In this document: in pieces, positions 27,835-36,700 of the stretch
Layout of the letters: the number at the start of each line of letters is the position of its first letter
Position numbering within the stretch: position 1 is the first letter of the stretch
Assembly (NCBI RefSeq): GCF_026342015.1
Contig: NZ_JAPENL010000001.1
Span: 248,001-312,000, forward strand
DNA length: 64,000 nucleotides
DNA from: Micromonospora lupini
GTDB taxonomy: Bacteria; Actinomycetota; Actinomycetes; Mycobacteriales; Micromonosporaceae
Reading direction: 5' to 3'
Made by a program: the position numbers and the translations under genes
Notes under the pieces: model-generated
The model's input: the letters and a program-made list of their open reading frames with translations, nothing else
Database searches by the model: none
What the model was told of the DNA's origin: nothing

Positions 27835-29343
27835 GTGAGAGACAAGCAAGCCGAAGAGGTCGAGCACGCGCAGCTGTCGCGGCGCAAGCTGGTCAAGTAC
27901 GCGGGCGTCGGCGCGACGCTGGCCGCGGCCAGCCCGCTCGTGGGCGCTGGCACGGCGTGGGCCGACGAGGAGCGCCGACCCGGCGACGACACGAGCGACC
28001 GGGGCAACGCCAGGAACCGGTCCTGGCGCGCTGGTGACCACCACGTGCACTCCGAGTACAGCGGCGAGTTCGACACCACGAAGAGCCCGATCGTGTTCCA
28101 CAAGGGCGCGGACGCGGTCTACCCGATCGTCACCAACGCGATCATGGCCAAGAACTTCGGTCTGACCTGGGCGATGTGCACCGACCACGGTGGGCCGACG
28201 CACTCGAAGGTGAACATCGAGCAGGCGTACCCCGACCTGTTGCGCTCGCGCAAGCTGGTCCCCGAGGTGCTCCAGTTCTGGGGCATGGAGTTCGACGCGC
28301 CCTCGCTCGACCACCACACGCTCATGATCCCGCGCCACGACGACGAGGCGAAGCAGCTCTTCGAGCTGGAGAGCCGGTTCGCCAAGTACGACGCGTTCCC
28401 CACCGACCCGGCCCGCGACACCGAGGCCAGGATGGTGGAGTTCCTCAAGGTCGCCCGGGGCATGCCGCACAAGCCGCTGGTCATCGCCCACCACGCGTCC
28501 CGCTCGGCCACCGGTCTCGGCGTCTACGGCCAGGACACCCCGCGGGAGTTCCGCAACGGCAACAACGCCGCGCCGGATGTCTACATCGGCTTCGAGGGTG
28601 CGCCCGGTCACCAGGCCGGACCGCTCAACGGCGGCAAGCGTGGCGGGTACGGCAACCACCCCACCTACGGCGGCTTCGACCAGATGACCGCCCGGGTCGG
28701 TGGGCTCTGGGACTCGCTGCTCGGTGAGGGCCGGCGCTGGTGGATCACCGCGACGTCGGACTCGCACGTGCACTGGTCGCGCGGCGGCTCGGACTTCTGG
28801 CCCGGCGAGTACAGCAAGACCTACGTGCACGCCCGCCAGGACTACGGCGACATCATGGACGGCCTGCGCAACGGCCGGATCTGGGTGACCACCGGCGACC
28901 TGATCCGCAGCCTCGACGTGACCGCCACGTCCCAGGGGCGGACGGCCGAGGTCGGCGAGACCATCACGGTCAGCCGCCGCAGCCGCACCGACGTCGAGAT
29001 CGAGATCACGTTCCGTCCGCTGAACGGTGTGAACGGCAACGGGGACCGTCCCGAGGTCCGTCGGGTGGACCTGATCGTCGGCCAGATCACCGGACCGAGC
29101 GCCAACCTGGACGCCGACACCAACCCCACCACCAAGGTGGTGGCCCGGTTCGGCCCGCGGGACTGGCGTCGCCAGGGTGCGGACTACGTCATCAGGCACA
29201 CCCTGCGCAACGTCGAGGCCGACATGTACGCACGGGTGCGCGGCACCAGCACCGACGAGGCCGAGCCGCTCGCCGACGGGCTGGAGAGCCCGTGGGACGA
29301 CCTGTGGTTCTACTCGAACCCGGTGTTCGTGCACGTGCGCTGA
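27835..29343 (+). CDS. Tat-exported PHP-domain protein
   Basis: The 502-residue protein has a Tat-like signal (SRRKLVKYAGVGATLAAAS). The metal-dependent PHP fold is shown by GDHHVHSEYSGEF, CTDHGGPTH, EFDAPSLDHHTLM, IAHHASRS and ATSDSHVHW. The C-terminal part is beta-rich. PHP proteins hydrolyse phosphoesters; the substrate here is unknown. It starts at GTG 27835 behind GAGGAGAGG, with a Rossmann-free, wholly extracytoplasmic layout. A strong terminator follows. Confidence 0.85.
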   Translation: MRDKQAEEVEHAQLSRRKLVKYAGVGATLAAASPLVGAGTAWADEERRPGDDTSDRGNARNRSWRAGDHHVHSEYSGEFDTTKSPIVFHKGADAVYPIVTNAIMAKNFGLTWAMCTDHGGPTHSKVNIEQAYPDLLRSRKLVPEVLQFWGMEFDAPSLDHHTLMIPRHDDEAKQLFELESRFAKYDAFPTDPARDTEARMVEFLKVARGMPHKPLVIAHHASRSATGLGVYGQDTPREFRNGNNAAPDVYIGFEGAPGHQAGPLNGGKRGGYGNHPTYGGFDQMTARVGGLWDSLLGEGRRWWITATSDSHVHWSRGGSDFWPGEYSKTYVHARQDYGDIMDGLRNGRIWVTTGDLIRSLDVTATSQGRTAEVGETITVSRRSRTDVEIEITFRPLNGVNGNGDRPEVRRVDLIVGQITGPSANLDADTNPTTKVVARFGPRDWRRQGADYVIRHTLRNVEADMYARVRGTSTDEAEPLADGLESPWDDLWFYSNPVFVHVR

Positions 29344-29356
29344 CCCAGCGCTGATC

Positions 29357-29409
29357 CGGGCCCGCCGGCACGCCTCGACCAGGACGGTCAGGCGACGCCG
29401 GCGGGCCCG
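29357..29409 (+). terminator. Terminator after the PHP gene
   Basis: Thirteen-base perfect arms, CGGGCCCGCCGGC (29357-29369) and its complement (29397-29409), enclose a 27-base loop. Confidence 0.7.
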
Positions 29410-29451
29410 CGTCGTGCCACCGGAACCCTCTCGTCGTTCACGAGAGGTGCG

Positions 29452-30033
29452 TCAGGATTCTGGCGTGCGGGGACGCGCACCTCGTGACCGACGAGGTGCG
29501 GTGGGATCCGGCGGGGTGGGTGGTGCCTGGTCGGGCCGCACCTCGGCGACCGCCTGGCAGAGATCGCGCAGCGGGTCGATCGCCTGGGTCGAGCAGGCGA
29601 CCCGTTGCAGCAATGCCCGCAGGGTCGCCGACTCGGTCGGCGTGAGCGCCCCCAGCAGGTGCGCCTCCACCTGCCGCAGCGCCCCGCGCCGCTGCTCCCA
29701 GGCCGCCCGCCCGGCGTCGGTGACGTCCACCAGCCGGCTGCGCCGGTCGGCCGGATCCGCGCGCCGGGCCACGAACCCGGGGCGTTCGAGGTCGTCGATC
29801 AGGTAGGTGAGCACCGTCCGGTCGATGCCCAGCTCCTCGGCGATCGCGCCCTGGTTGCGGGCCGGTCCGGTGGCCGCGGCGGTGAGCACCTGGTAGCCGC
29901 GCGGGCCGCCGGGGAAGTCGATCAGGGTGTGCTCGGCTGCCCGGACGTAGCCCCGGAAGACGATCCCCAGCATCCAGCCGAGGTCGTCGTCGAGGGGATC
30001 GGGCCGGTCCGGCCGGTCGCTGTCACCCGTCAT
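29452..30033 (-). CDS. MarR-family transcriptional regulator
   Basis: The 193-residue protein has a MarR winged helix (NQGAIAEELGIDRTVLTYLIDDLERPGFVARRADPADRRSRLVD, of which the DPADRR wing is diagnostic). The C-terminal 35 residues are Pro/Arg-rich and extend beyond the usual length. ATG 30033 is chosen over the upstream in-frame ATG at 30105 because the latter lies in the operator region. It is divergent from the LLM/hemerythrin fusion it probably represses. Confidence 0.88.
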   Translation of the reverse strand: MTGDSDRPDRPDPLDDDLGWMLGIVFRGYVRAAEHTLIDFPGGPRGYQVLTAAATGPARNQGAIAEELGIDRTVLTYLIDDLERPGFVARRADPADRRSRLVDVTDAGRAAWEQRRGALRQVEAHLLGALTPTESATLRALLQRVACSTQAIDPLRDLCQAVAEVRPDQAPPTPPDPTAPRRSRGARPRTPES

Positions 30034-30057
30034 GCCCCGACAATAGCGCAGGACGAC

Positions 30058-30098
30058 CAACCTTGTTGGCAACAGATGTTCTGTCTGACATAAGGTTG
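30058..30098. promoter_or_regulatory. MarR-type operators in the divergent spacer
   Basis: CAACCTT (30058-30064) is inverted at 30092-30098. Between these, ACAGA (30072-30076) and TCTGT (30080-30084) are inverted around TGT. The tract is markedly AT-richer than its flanks and lies between the MarR gene and the flavoprotein gene. Confidence 0.5.
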
Positions 30099-30144
30099 AG
30101 GTCACGACGCATCGTCCGACGCGTCACGACGGGAGGCTCGCACC

Positions 30145-31737
30145 ATGAGCGACTACGGCCACGACCTGGTCTTCGGATCGTTCACCACGCCCGGCAACGA
30201 CGACCCGGACCGCACTGTCGCCCTCGCGGTCCTGGCCGAGCAGGTAGGGCTGGACCTGGTCACCTTCCAGGACCACCCGTACCAGCCGCGGTTTCTGGAC
30301 ACCTGGACGCTGCTGAGCTTCGTCGCGGCGCGGACGGACCGGGTGCACCTCTCGGCGAACGTCACAAACCTCCCGCTGCGCCCGCCCGCCGTGCTCGCCC
30401 GCAGCGTCGCCAGCCTCGACCTGCTCAGCGGCGGTCGGGTCGCGCTGGGTCTCGGCGCGGGAGCGTTCTGGGACGCCATCGAGGCGATGGGCGGCCGGCG
30501 GCTGACCCCCGGGCAGGGCGTGCGGGCGCTGGAGGAGGCCGTCGACGTCATCCGGCAGCTGTGGGACGCGCAGGCGCGCGGTGGCGTACGGGTCGACGGC
30601 GAGTTCCACCGGGTGGTCGGCGCCAGGCGCGGTCCCGCACCCGCCCACGCGGTGCCGATCTGGCTCGGGGCGTACAAGCCGCGCATGCTCGCGCTCACCG
30701 GTCGCCGGGCCGACGGCTGGCTTCCGTCACTTGACTATCTCCAGCCCGGTGACCTGGCCCGGGGCAACACAATCATCGACGACGCCGCGATCGAGGCAGG
30801 CCGCTCGCCAGGCGACGTCCGCCGCCTGCTCAACATCTCCGGCACCTTCTCGTCGGCAGGGGGCGGCCTGTTGCACGGGCCCGCCGAGCAGTGGGTACGG
30901 GAGCTTGTCGAGTTGGCGCTGGGCGATGGCGTCGGCACGTTCATCCTCGCCAGCGACGACCCCGACGACCTGCGCCGGTTCGCCGGCGAGGTGGCCCCCG
31001 CCGTGCGCGAACTGGTCGCGGCCGAACGCGACGGCGGCGCCGCGTCGGCGCGTACTCCCGCCGAGTCCGTGGTGGCCGCGGAGCCGGCGGCTGTCGTCGC
31101 GCCTCCCGCGCGGCCGGCCCGCGCGAGGGTGACCGCCGGGGCCTTCGCGGTGGTGCCGACGCCCGACGACGGCCGGCGGCTCAGCGACCGGCAGGTCTGG
31201 GACGAGTCCGCACGCCCCACCGGGCCCGCGCCCGACCCGACGCGCGCCTACACGGCGCACGAGCAGGCCAACGGTCAGCACCTCGTGCAGGTGCACGACG
31301 GCCTGCGCGGCGAACTGGCCCAGATCCACGACCTGATCGAGCAGGTCGCGGCGGGCGAGATCGACGCCGGTACGGCCCGATCGCACATCAACACGATGAC
31401 CATGCGGCAGAACCGGTGGACGCTTGGCGCCTACTGCGAGTCCTACTGCCGCATCGTCACCACCCACCACACCATCGAGGACCAGGCTCTGTTTCCGCGG
31501 CTGCGGCAGGCCGACCCGCGGCTGCGGCCTGTCGTCGATCGGCTGGAGCAGGAGCACCACGTCATTCACGAGGTGTTGGAGGGCGTCGACAAGGCGCTTG
31601 TCGCGTACGTCGGAGCGCCGGACGGCCTGGCCGAGCTGCGCGCCGCGGTGAACCTGCTTACCGACGCCCTGCTGTCGCACCTCAGCTACGAGGAGCGCGA
31701 GCTGGTCGAGCCGCTGGCCCGCCTGGGGGTGAGCTGA
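30145..31737 (+). CDS. LLM-class flavin monooxygenase fused to a hemerythrin-like domain
   Basis: The 530-residue protein has a luciferase-like F420/FMN oxidoreductase domain at residues 1 to about 300 (VTFQDHPYQPRF, SGGRVALGLGAGAF, PIWLGAYKPRML). A Pro/Ala-rich linker of about 65 residues follows. The last 160 residues form an HHE domain with likely diiron ligands in HLVQVHDGL, THHTIEDQALFP, EQEHHVIHEVLEG and HLSYEERELVEPL. The diiron site may sense or supply oxygen to the flavin reaction (inference). Regulation by the divergent MarR protein is likely. The substrate is unknown. Confidence 0.85.
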   Translation: MSDYGHDLVFGSFTTPGNDDPDRTVALAVLAEQVGLDLVTFQDHPYQPRFLDTWTLLSFVAARTDRVHLSANVTNLPLRPPAVLARSVASLDLLSGGRVALGLGAGAFWDAIEAMGGRRLTPGQGVRALEEAVDVIRQLWDAQARGGVRVDGEFHRVVGARRGPAPAHAVPIWLGAYKPRMLALTGRRADGWLPSLDYLQPGDLARGNTIIDDAAIEAGRSPGDVRRLLNISGTFSSAGGGLLHGPAEQWVRELVELALGDGVGTFILASDDPDDLRRFAGEVAPAVRELVAAERDGGAASARTPAESVVAAEPAAVVAPPARPARARVTAGAFAVVPTPDDGRRLSDRQVWDESARPTGPAPDPTRAYTAHEQANGQHLVQVHDGLRGELAQIHDLIEQVAAGEIDAGTARSHINTMTMRQNRWTLGAYCESYCRIVTTHHTIEDQALFPRLRQADPRLRPVVDRLEQEHHVIHEVLEGVDKALVAYVGAPDGLAELRAAVNLLTDALLSHLSYEERELVEPLARLGVS

Positions 31738-31749
31738 TCGGCGGAACCG

Positions 31750-32637
31750 TCAGTTGGTGACCCCGAAGCACTCCTGTCCCGGTTGATCGCCGGCGGGGTG
31801 GTAGCAGGCGCGCAGGCGCGACGGATCGGGCGCCGCGATCATCGCCGTGGTGGTCACCTGCTGGTCCGTCGCCGGGGTCGCCGCGACGGCGGTCTGGGGT
31901 TGGGTGTCCGGTCCGCTGATCTCGACGCGGAAGCCGGCGTGCGTGGGCCAGGCGCGGATCCAACCGGCCCGGCAGCTCGGGCTGAGGCGGATCTCCAGCC
32001 GGGTCCCGTCGGCAGCGATGTGCGACGCCAGGGTGACCGGGTCCTCGCAGGCCGTGGTGCGGGGGTTGCGGCCCTCGCAGTCCCGCAGCTCGCAGATGGG
32101 TGGGCGGGCGCCCGCGACGGAGCTGGCACGCGAGGCGTGCACCACAGCGGCGGGCGTGACCATCGCCGCGCACGCCAGCGCGACCCCGACCGCGCTGGCC
32201 ACCGGACGGCTGGCGACCAGATCGGACGCCGCCAGCAGCGCTCTGCGGACGAGCCCCGAGCGCCGCCGAGGCGGTGGGTCGGCGAGCGCGACGTCGGATG
32301 CCGGCCCCGCGCCGGCGGGAGCGCTCCGCGCGCGGCCGCTCCAGGCCGCGTCTGCCACGTCCCAGCAGGTCAGGACCCTGCCGTCGGGCTCACACGCGGC
32401 CTCGCACAGCGCCCGGACCGCCTGACGGGGCGGGAACTGCTTGCCGTTGAGATAGCGTTCCCACGACGACCTGCTGATGGCCGTCGCCGCCGCCAACTGG
32501 TCCAGACTCAGGCGGCTACGGTCCTTCAGCTCACGCAGCTCGGTGACCAGGAGCGTGCAGGGCGCGGGCAGCGTGTGCGGGAGCGCCCTCCAGCGGGTCG
32601 CGTTCGGTGGGTACGCCATCGCCGGTCCCTCGCTCAT
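31750..32637 (-). CDS. XRE-type HTH membrane protein with extracytoplasmic DUF2690 domain
   Basis: The 295-residue protein has an N-terminal XRE helix-turn-helix (LSLDQLAAATAISRSSWERYLNGKQFPP), a cytoplasmic Pro-rich stretch, one transmembrane segment (VASAVGVALACAAMVTPAAVV) and an external domain with paired Cys (CELRDCEG, CEDP, SCRAGW, CYHP, CFG) matching DUF2690. ATG 32637 is chosen because it overlaps the stop of the upstream paralogue by four bases. ATG 32619 is an alternative. The layout suggests a membrane-tethered DNA-binding sensor. Confidence 0.82.
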   Translation of the reverse strand: MSEGPAMAYPPNATRWRALPHTLPAPCTLLVTELRELKDRSRLSLDQLAAATAISRSSWERYLNGKQFPPRQAVRALCEAACEPDGRVLTCWDVADAAWSGRARSAPAGAGPASDVALADPPPRRRSGLVRRALLAASDLVASRPVASAVGVALACAAMVTPAAVVHASRASSVAGARPPICELRDCEGRNPRTTACEDPVTLASHIAADGTRLEIRLSPSCRAGWIRAWPTHAGFRVEISGPDTQPQTAVAATPATDQQVTTTAMIAAPDPSRLRACYHPAGDQPGQECFGVTN

Positions 32638-33422
32638 CGCACGTGCCGCAACAACTGCCACGTCTGCTGACTGACGATCCCGTCGGCGGGCAGGTGATCC
32701 TGGAGCTGCAACCGCTTGACCTCGGCCTCGGTGTGCTCGCCGAAGTATCCGTCCACCTCGCCGGGGGACAGGTTGTGGCGTCGCAGCAGACACTGCACCT
32801 CGGCGGCGTCCGGACCGGTGCTGTTGCGCATCACCAGGTGCGACGTGGTGGTGCTGTTGCCGGCGAACAGGAGGTCGCCCCGCTGGGTGTACGTGCACGC
32901 GTACTTGCCGACGTCGGTCGCCACTGCGGGATCCTCCTCGCGCCAGGGATCGACGAGCAGCAGTATCGAGGTGACGGCGGAGAGCAGCAGCGCGCTCCCG
33001 GCGACGGACAGCGCCGCGACCCGAATCCGCGGCTCGGCCTGATCAGGCGCCGGCCCGTCCGTGTCACCGGGCGCCGTGACCTCGGTCGACGGTGCCTCGG
33101 CCTGCTGGCTGGCCGCGAGCAGGGCGAGCAGGGAGACCGGGTCGGCCCGGGTGATCTGGGCGAGGGCGACGATCGCCGTCTCCGGTGGCAGCGCCTTTCC
33201 GTTGAGGTACCGCTCCCAGGAGGAGGCGCTGAACGCCGTCTTCGTCCCCAGCGCCTTCAGGCTCAGCCCGCTGTGATCCTTGAGCTGACGCAACCGGACG
33301 ACGAGCCGGTGCGCGTGCTGATCCAACGTCTCCGGCAGGGTCCGCCACCTCACGATGCGCTCCGTGGCGGCACCAGCCCCCAGAGGGATCGCGGGCAGGT
33401 CTTCGTCAAGGGATCGGACCAT
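32634..33422 (-). CDS. XRE-type HTH membrane protein with peptidoglycan-binding domain
   Basis: The 262-residue protein is a paralogue of the next gene in its N-terminal half (LSLKALGTKTAFSASSWERYLNGKALPP). One transmembrane segment follows (VAALSVAGSALLLSAVTSILLLV). The external part ends in a peptidoglycan-binding domain (AAEVQCLLRRHNLSPGEVDGYFGEHTEAEVKRLQ, of PG_binding_1 type). It may report cell-wall state to DNA. It is coupled to the downstream paralogue by an ATGA overlap. The two proteins may work as a pair. Confidence 0.83.
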   Translation of the reverse strand: MVRSLDEDLPAIPLGAGAATERIVRWRTLPETLDQHAHRLVVRLRQLKDHSGLSLKALGTKTAFSASSWERYLNGKALPPETAIVALAQITRADPVSLLALLAASQQAEAPSTEVTAPGDTDGPAPDQAEPRIRVAALSVAGSALLLSAVTSILLLVDPWREEDPAVATDVGKYACTYTQRGDLLFAGNSTTTSHLVMRNSTGPDAAEVQCLLRRHNLSPGEVDGYFGEHTEAEVKRLQLQDHLPADGIVSQQTWQLLRHVR

Positions 33423-33718
33423 TCGCCGTCGGCAATGTGACCGGTTGTCAGATTAGCGCCCCGATCACCGTGGCTCAATGTCGCCGTCCGATATCCCGCG
33501 ACGTACCCGCGTCGAGCGCGTTCGTGCAGTTCCGCACGGTGGACGTCCCGAGACGTCTCGGATCGACCGGCGCGGCGTGCGGTGTGCTCCCGGTGCCCCG
33601 CAGGCTGACGCCCTGATCGCTGCCGTGCGCACCGGATCGCACGGGGGCTTCGGGCTGCCCGGCCCGTAGCGCAGCGAGTCGGCGGCCCCGCCGTGGCCGC
33701 GTGGACGTGAGGAGACCC
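33423..33718. other. Spacer between the XRE pair and the RHS gene
   Basis: No credible gene is seen. A perfect 14-base palindrome, CCGAGACGTCTCGG, is at 33548-33561 and could be a regulator site. An 81-codon minus-strand frame here has no support beyond lacking stops. Confidence 0.4.
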
Positions 33719-36700
33719 ATGCGTACCGGACATTATCTCGCCAGGTGGATGCTCGGCGCGGTGGGCGTTCTCGCGATCGTCGCCGCGGCCGGTACGACAG
33801 TGGTGCCCCCGACGCCTGCCCACGCCGCCTCCGGCTCGCCCCGGGAGCGCTCGGTGCCCGCCAGGGCGGTTCCCCGCGTCCGGACGGCGCCCGACCCGGA
33901 GGCCGACGCGGCCGCGCCGCTGCCGGCGCCGCACTGGCCGGCTGCCGGCACTGTCGACGTCGCGCTCGCGTCGGGACATCCGGTGCGGGCCGGCTCGCTG
34001 CCGATCGAGGTGTCCGCGACCGAAACCGGCGCGGCGCCCACCGAGGTTCGGGTGGAGCTGCTCGACCAGGACAGCGGAACGGTGCCGGGCACCGTCGGGA
34101 CGGCGTTCCGGCTGACCCGTCTCGCGGGGGGAGCGGGCACGGTCCACGTCGACGTCGACTACTCGCGCTTCCGTTACGGCTACGGGGGAAACCTCGCCGA
34201 CCGGTTGCGGCTGGTCCGTGTGGCGCGGTGCGTGACGCGGGAGTGCGTCCGGACGCCCGTCCCCGTGGCCGCCCGCAACGACCTGGCTGCCGGCCGCCTG
34301 TCGGCCGACGTCGACAGCGGTCCCGATCAGGTGTACGCGGTGACCGCCGCCGCGTCGGGGTCCGGCACCGGGGACTATCGCGCGACCGACCTGTCCCCGG
34401 CCGAGAAGTGGACCGCGGGGACCAACTCCGGCAGTTTCCACGAGTCCTACCCGCTGGGGCTGCCACCCTCGGTCGGCGGCGACGCCCCGGACCTGTCCCT
34501 AGACTACGATTCCTCCACTGTGGACGGGCGCACGTCCTCCACCAACAACCAGGCGTCCTGGGTCGGGCTCGGATGGAACCTCGGCATCGGGTTCATCGAG
34601 CGGAGGTACCGGTCCTGCGTCGAGGACGGGGATCCGTACCACGCCGATCTGTGCTGGTCGTCGCCGTACTCCGGCGACGAGGACGGCGCCGCGTTCGTGC
34701 TGTCCCTGGACGGGGTCTCCACCGAGCTGATCAAGACAGCCGACGGCACCTACCGGATGCGCGACGACCGCGGCTGGAAGATCGAGCATCGGTTCAACGG
34801 GTCCAACGGCGACAACACAGGCGAGTACTGGGTGGTGTCCACCCCGGACGGCGAGCAGCACACCTTCGGCTACCGGAAGGACTCGAACTGGACCGTACCC
34901 GTCGTCGGCGACGACGCGGGGGAGCCGTGCCACTCGACCGCGCCCGTGCCCTGCCGCCAGACCTGGCGCTGGAACCTCGACAAGGTCGTCGACGCGAACG
35001 AGAACGTGACGGCGGTGTACTGGACCCCCGAGACCAACAACTACCGGCAGGCCAACGGCGGCGCCACCTACCGCTACGACCGGGGCGGGCACCTCGACCG
35101 GATCGAGTACGGCATGCTTGCCGGTCAGCACCCCGCCGCGCAGGTCGCCTTCACCGCTGTCGGCCGCTGCACCCAGCGGATCGCCAACCCGACCGCCTCC
35201 TGCCCGGCCGCCACGGCGGCCAACGCCACGTCGTACCCGGACGTGCCGACCGACCTGGTCTGCGCCGACGGCGCCGGCTGCGCGAAGTACTCACCGACGT
35301 TCTTCAGCACCAGCCGGTTGGACCTGATCTCGGCCCAGGTGTGGGACGCGCAGGCGCAGACGTGGCAGGAGACCACCAGGTGGCGGCCGACGTTCGCCTT
35401 CCCGCCCGCCCCGGACGGCACCACGCCGTCGCTGTGGCTCAACAGCATCCAGCAGACCGGCGTGTGGGGCGGCGAGACGGTGACGTTGCCGCCTGTCGCG
35501 TTCGACGGGATCTTCCTCGGCAACCGTCAGGACTACACGACCACCGCGCAGCAGTTGCAGATGCGGCGGTTGTCGGTGGTGCGCAACGGCCTCGGCGGCG
35601 AGACCCGGGTCAGCTACGGTCACGCCTCCCCTGCCACGACCTGTCCCGCCGGTGGTGAGAACACCGGTTGGGAGGCGGGAATGCTGTGGGACCAGAACCG
35701 CTACGAGTGCTTCCGGGTCCGCTTCAAACCGGAGGGCGCCACGAACCCGGTCAAGGGCGTGTTCCACAGGTACCTGGTCACGACTGTCGACCAGGTCGAC
35801 CTGGTCGGTGGCTCACCGACCACGACCACCTCCTACGCGTACGGGGTGGACCAACTCGTGCCGTGGCCGGCCTGGCACCGCGACGACGATCTGACGGTCG
35901 CCGCCAAGGATCTGGACTGGACCGACTGGCGTGGCTACCAGACCGTGCGAGTCACCGAGGGCAGCGGCGGAGCGGACCGCCAGAGCGTCACCGACACCCG
36001 GTACTTCCGGGGCATGAACGGTGACCTGCTCGGCTCCGGCAGCGCCCGGACCGAGGCGGTCAGGGACTACGCGGGCCAGCCCTGGCCGGACGACCCGCAG
36101 TTGGCGGGCAAGGTGCTGCACCAACAGCGCTACCGACGGAACGCCGACAACTCGCTCACCGAGCTGGATTCCGAGCGGAGCACCTACTGGGACTCCGGGG
36201 TCATCGCCGACGGTCCCGGATCCCATGACGTGCACATGGTGCGCCCGGCCTACGAGTACCGGCGCGACAGGCGTGGCGACGGCACCTGGCGCGAGACCGC
36301 GAAACGGTCCGACGGCTACTCCGTCGGCAACGGTGGCCTGGCCACCCGGGAGGCCGACCTCGGTGAGACGGGAGTGGCGGACAGCGTGTGCACCGAGATC
36401 GGCTACGCCCAGAACACCGCTGGCGGGCAGTGGATGCTCGACGTCGTCGAACGGCGGGAGACCCACGTCGGTGACCCGGACGGCCAGAGCCTGCGGTGCC
36501 CCGGCCCGGTCGTCGACCGGACCGTGACGCTTTACGACGGCGCCACCGGGCCGGGCGACGGGGTGAACGAGCCGACCGACGGCAACCCCACCGAGGTTCG
36601 CTCCTACACCGCGGACGGTGCGTACAACTGGGTGCGTAACACCTACGACGACTACGGGCGGGAGCTGACCGAGACCAACCCCGACGGTGTCACCCGCACC

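Noticed and set aside
33475-33720. 81-codon minus-strand frame upstream of the RHS gene
   Set aside because: No ribosome site, no recognised motif, and it overlaps the RHS translation start.
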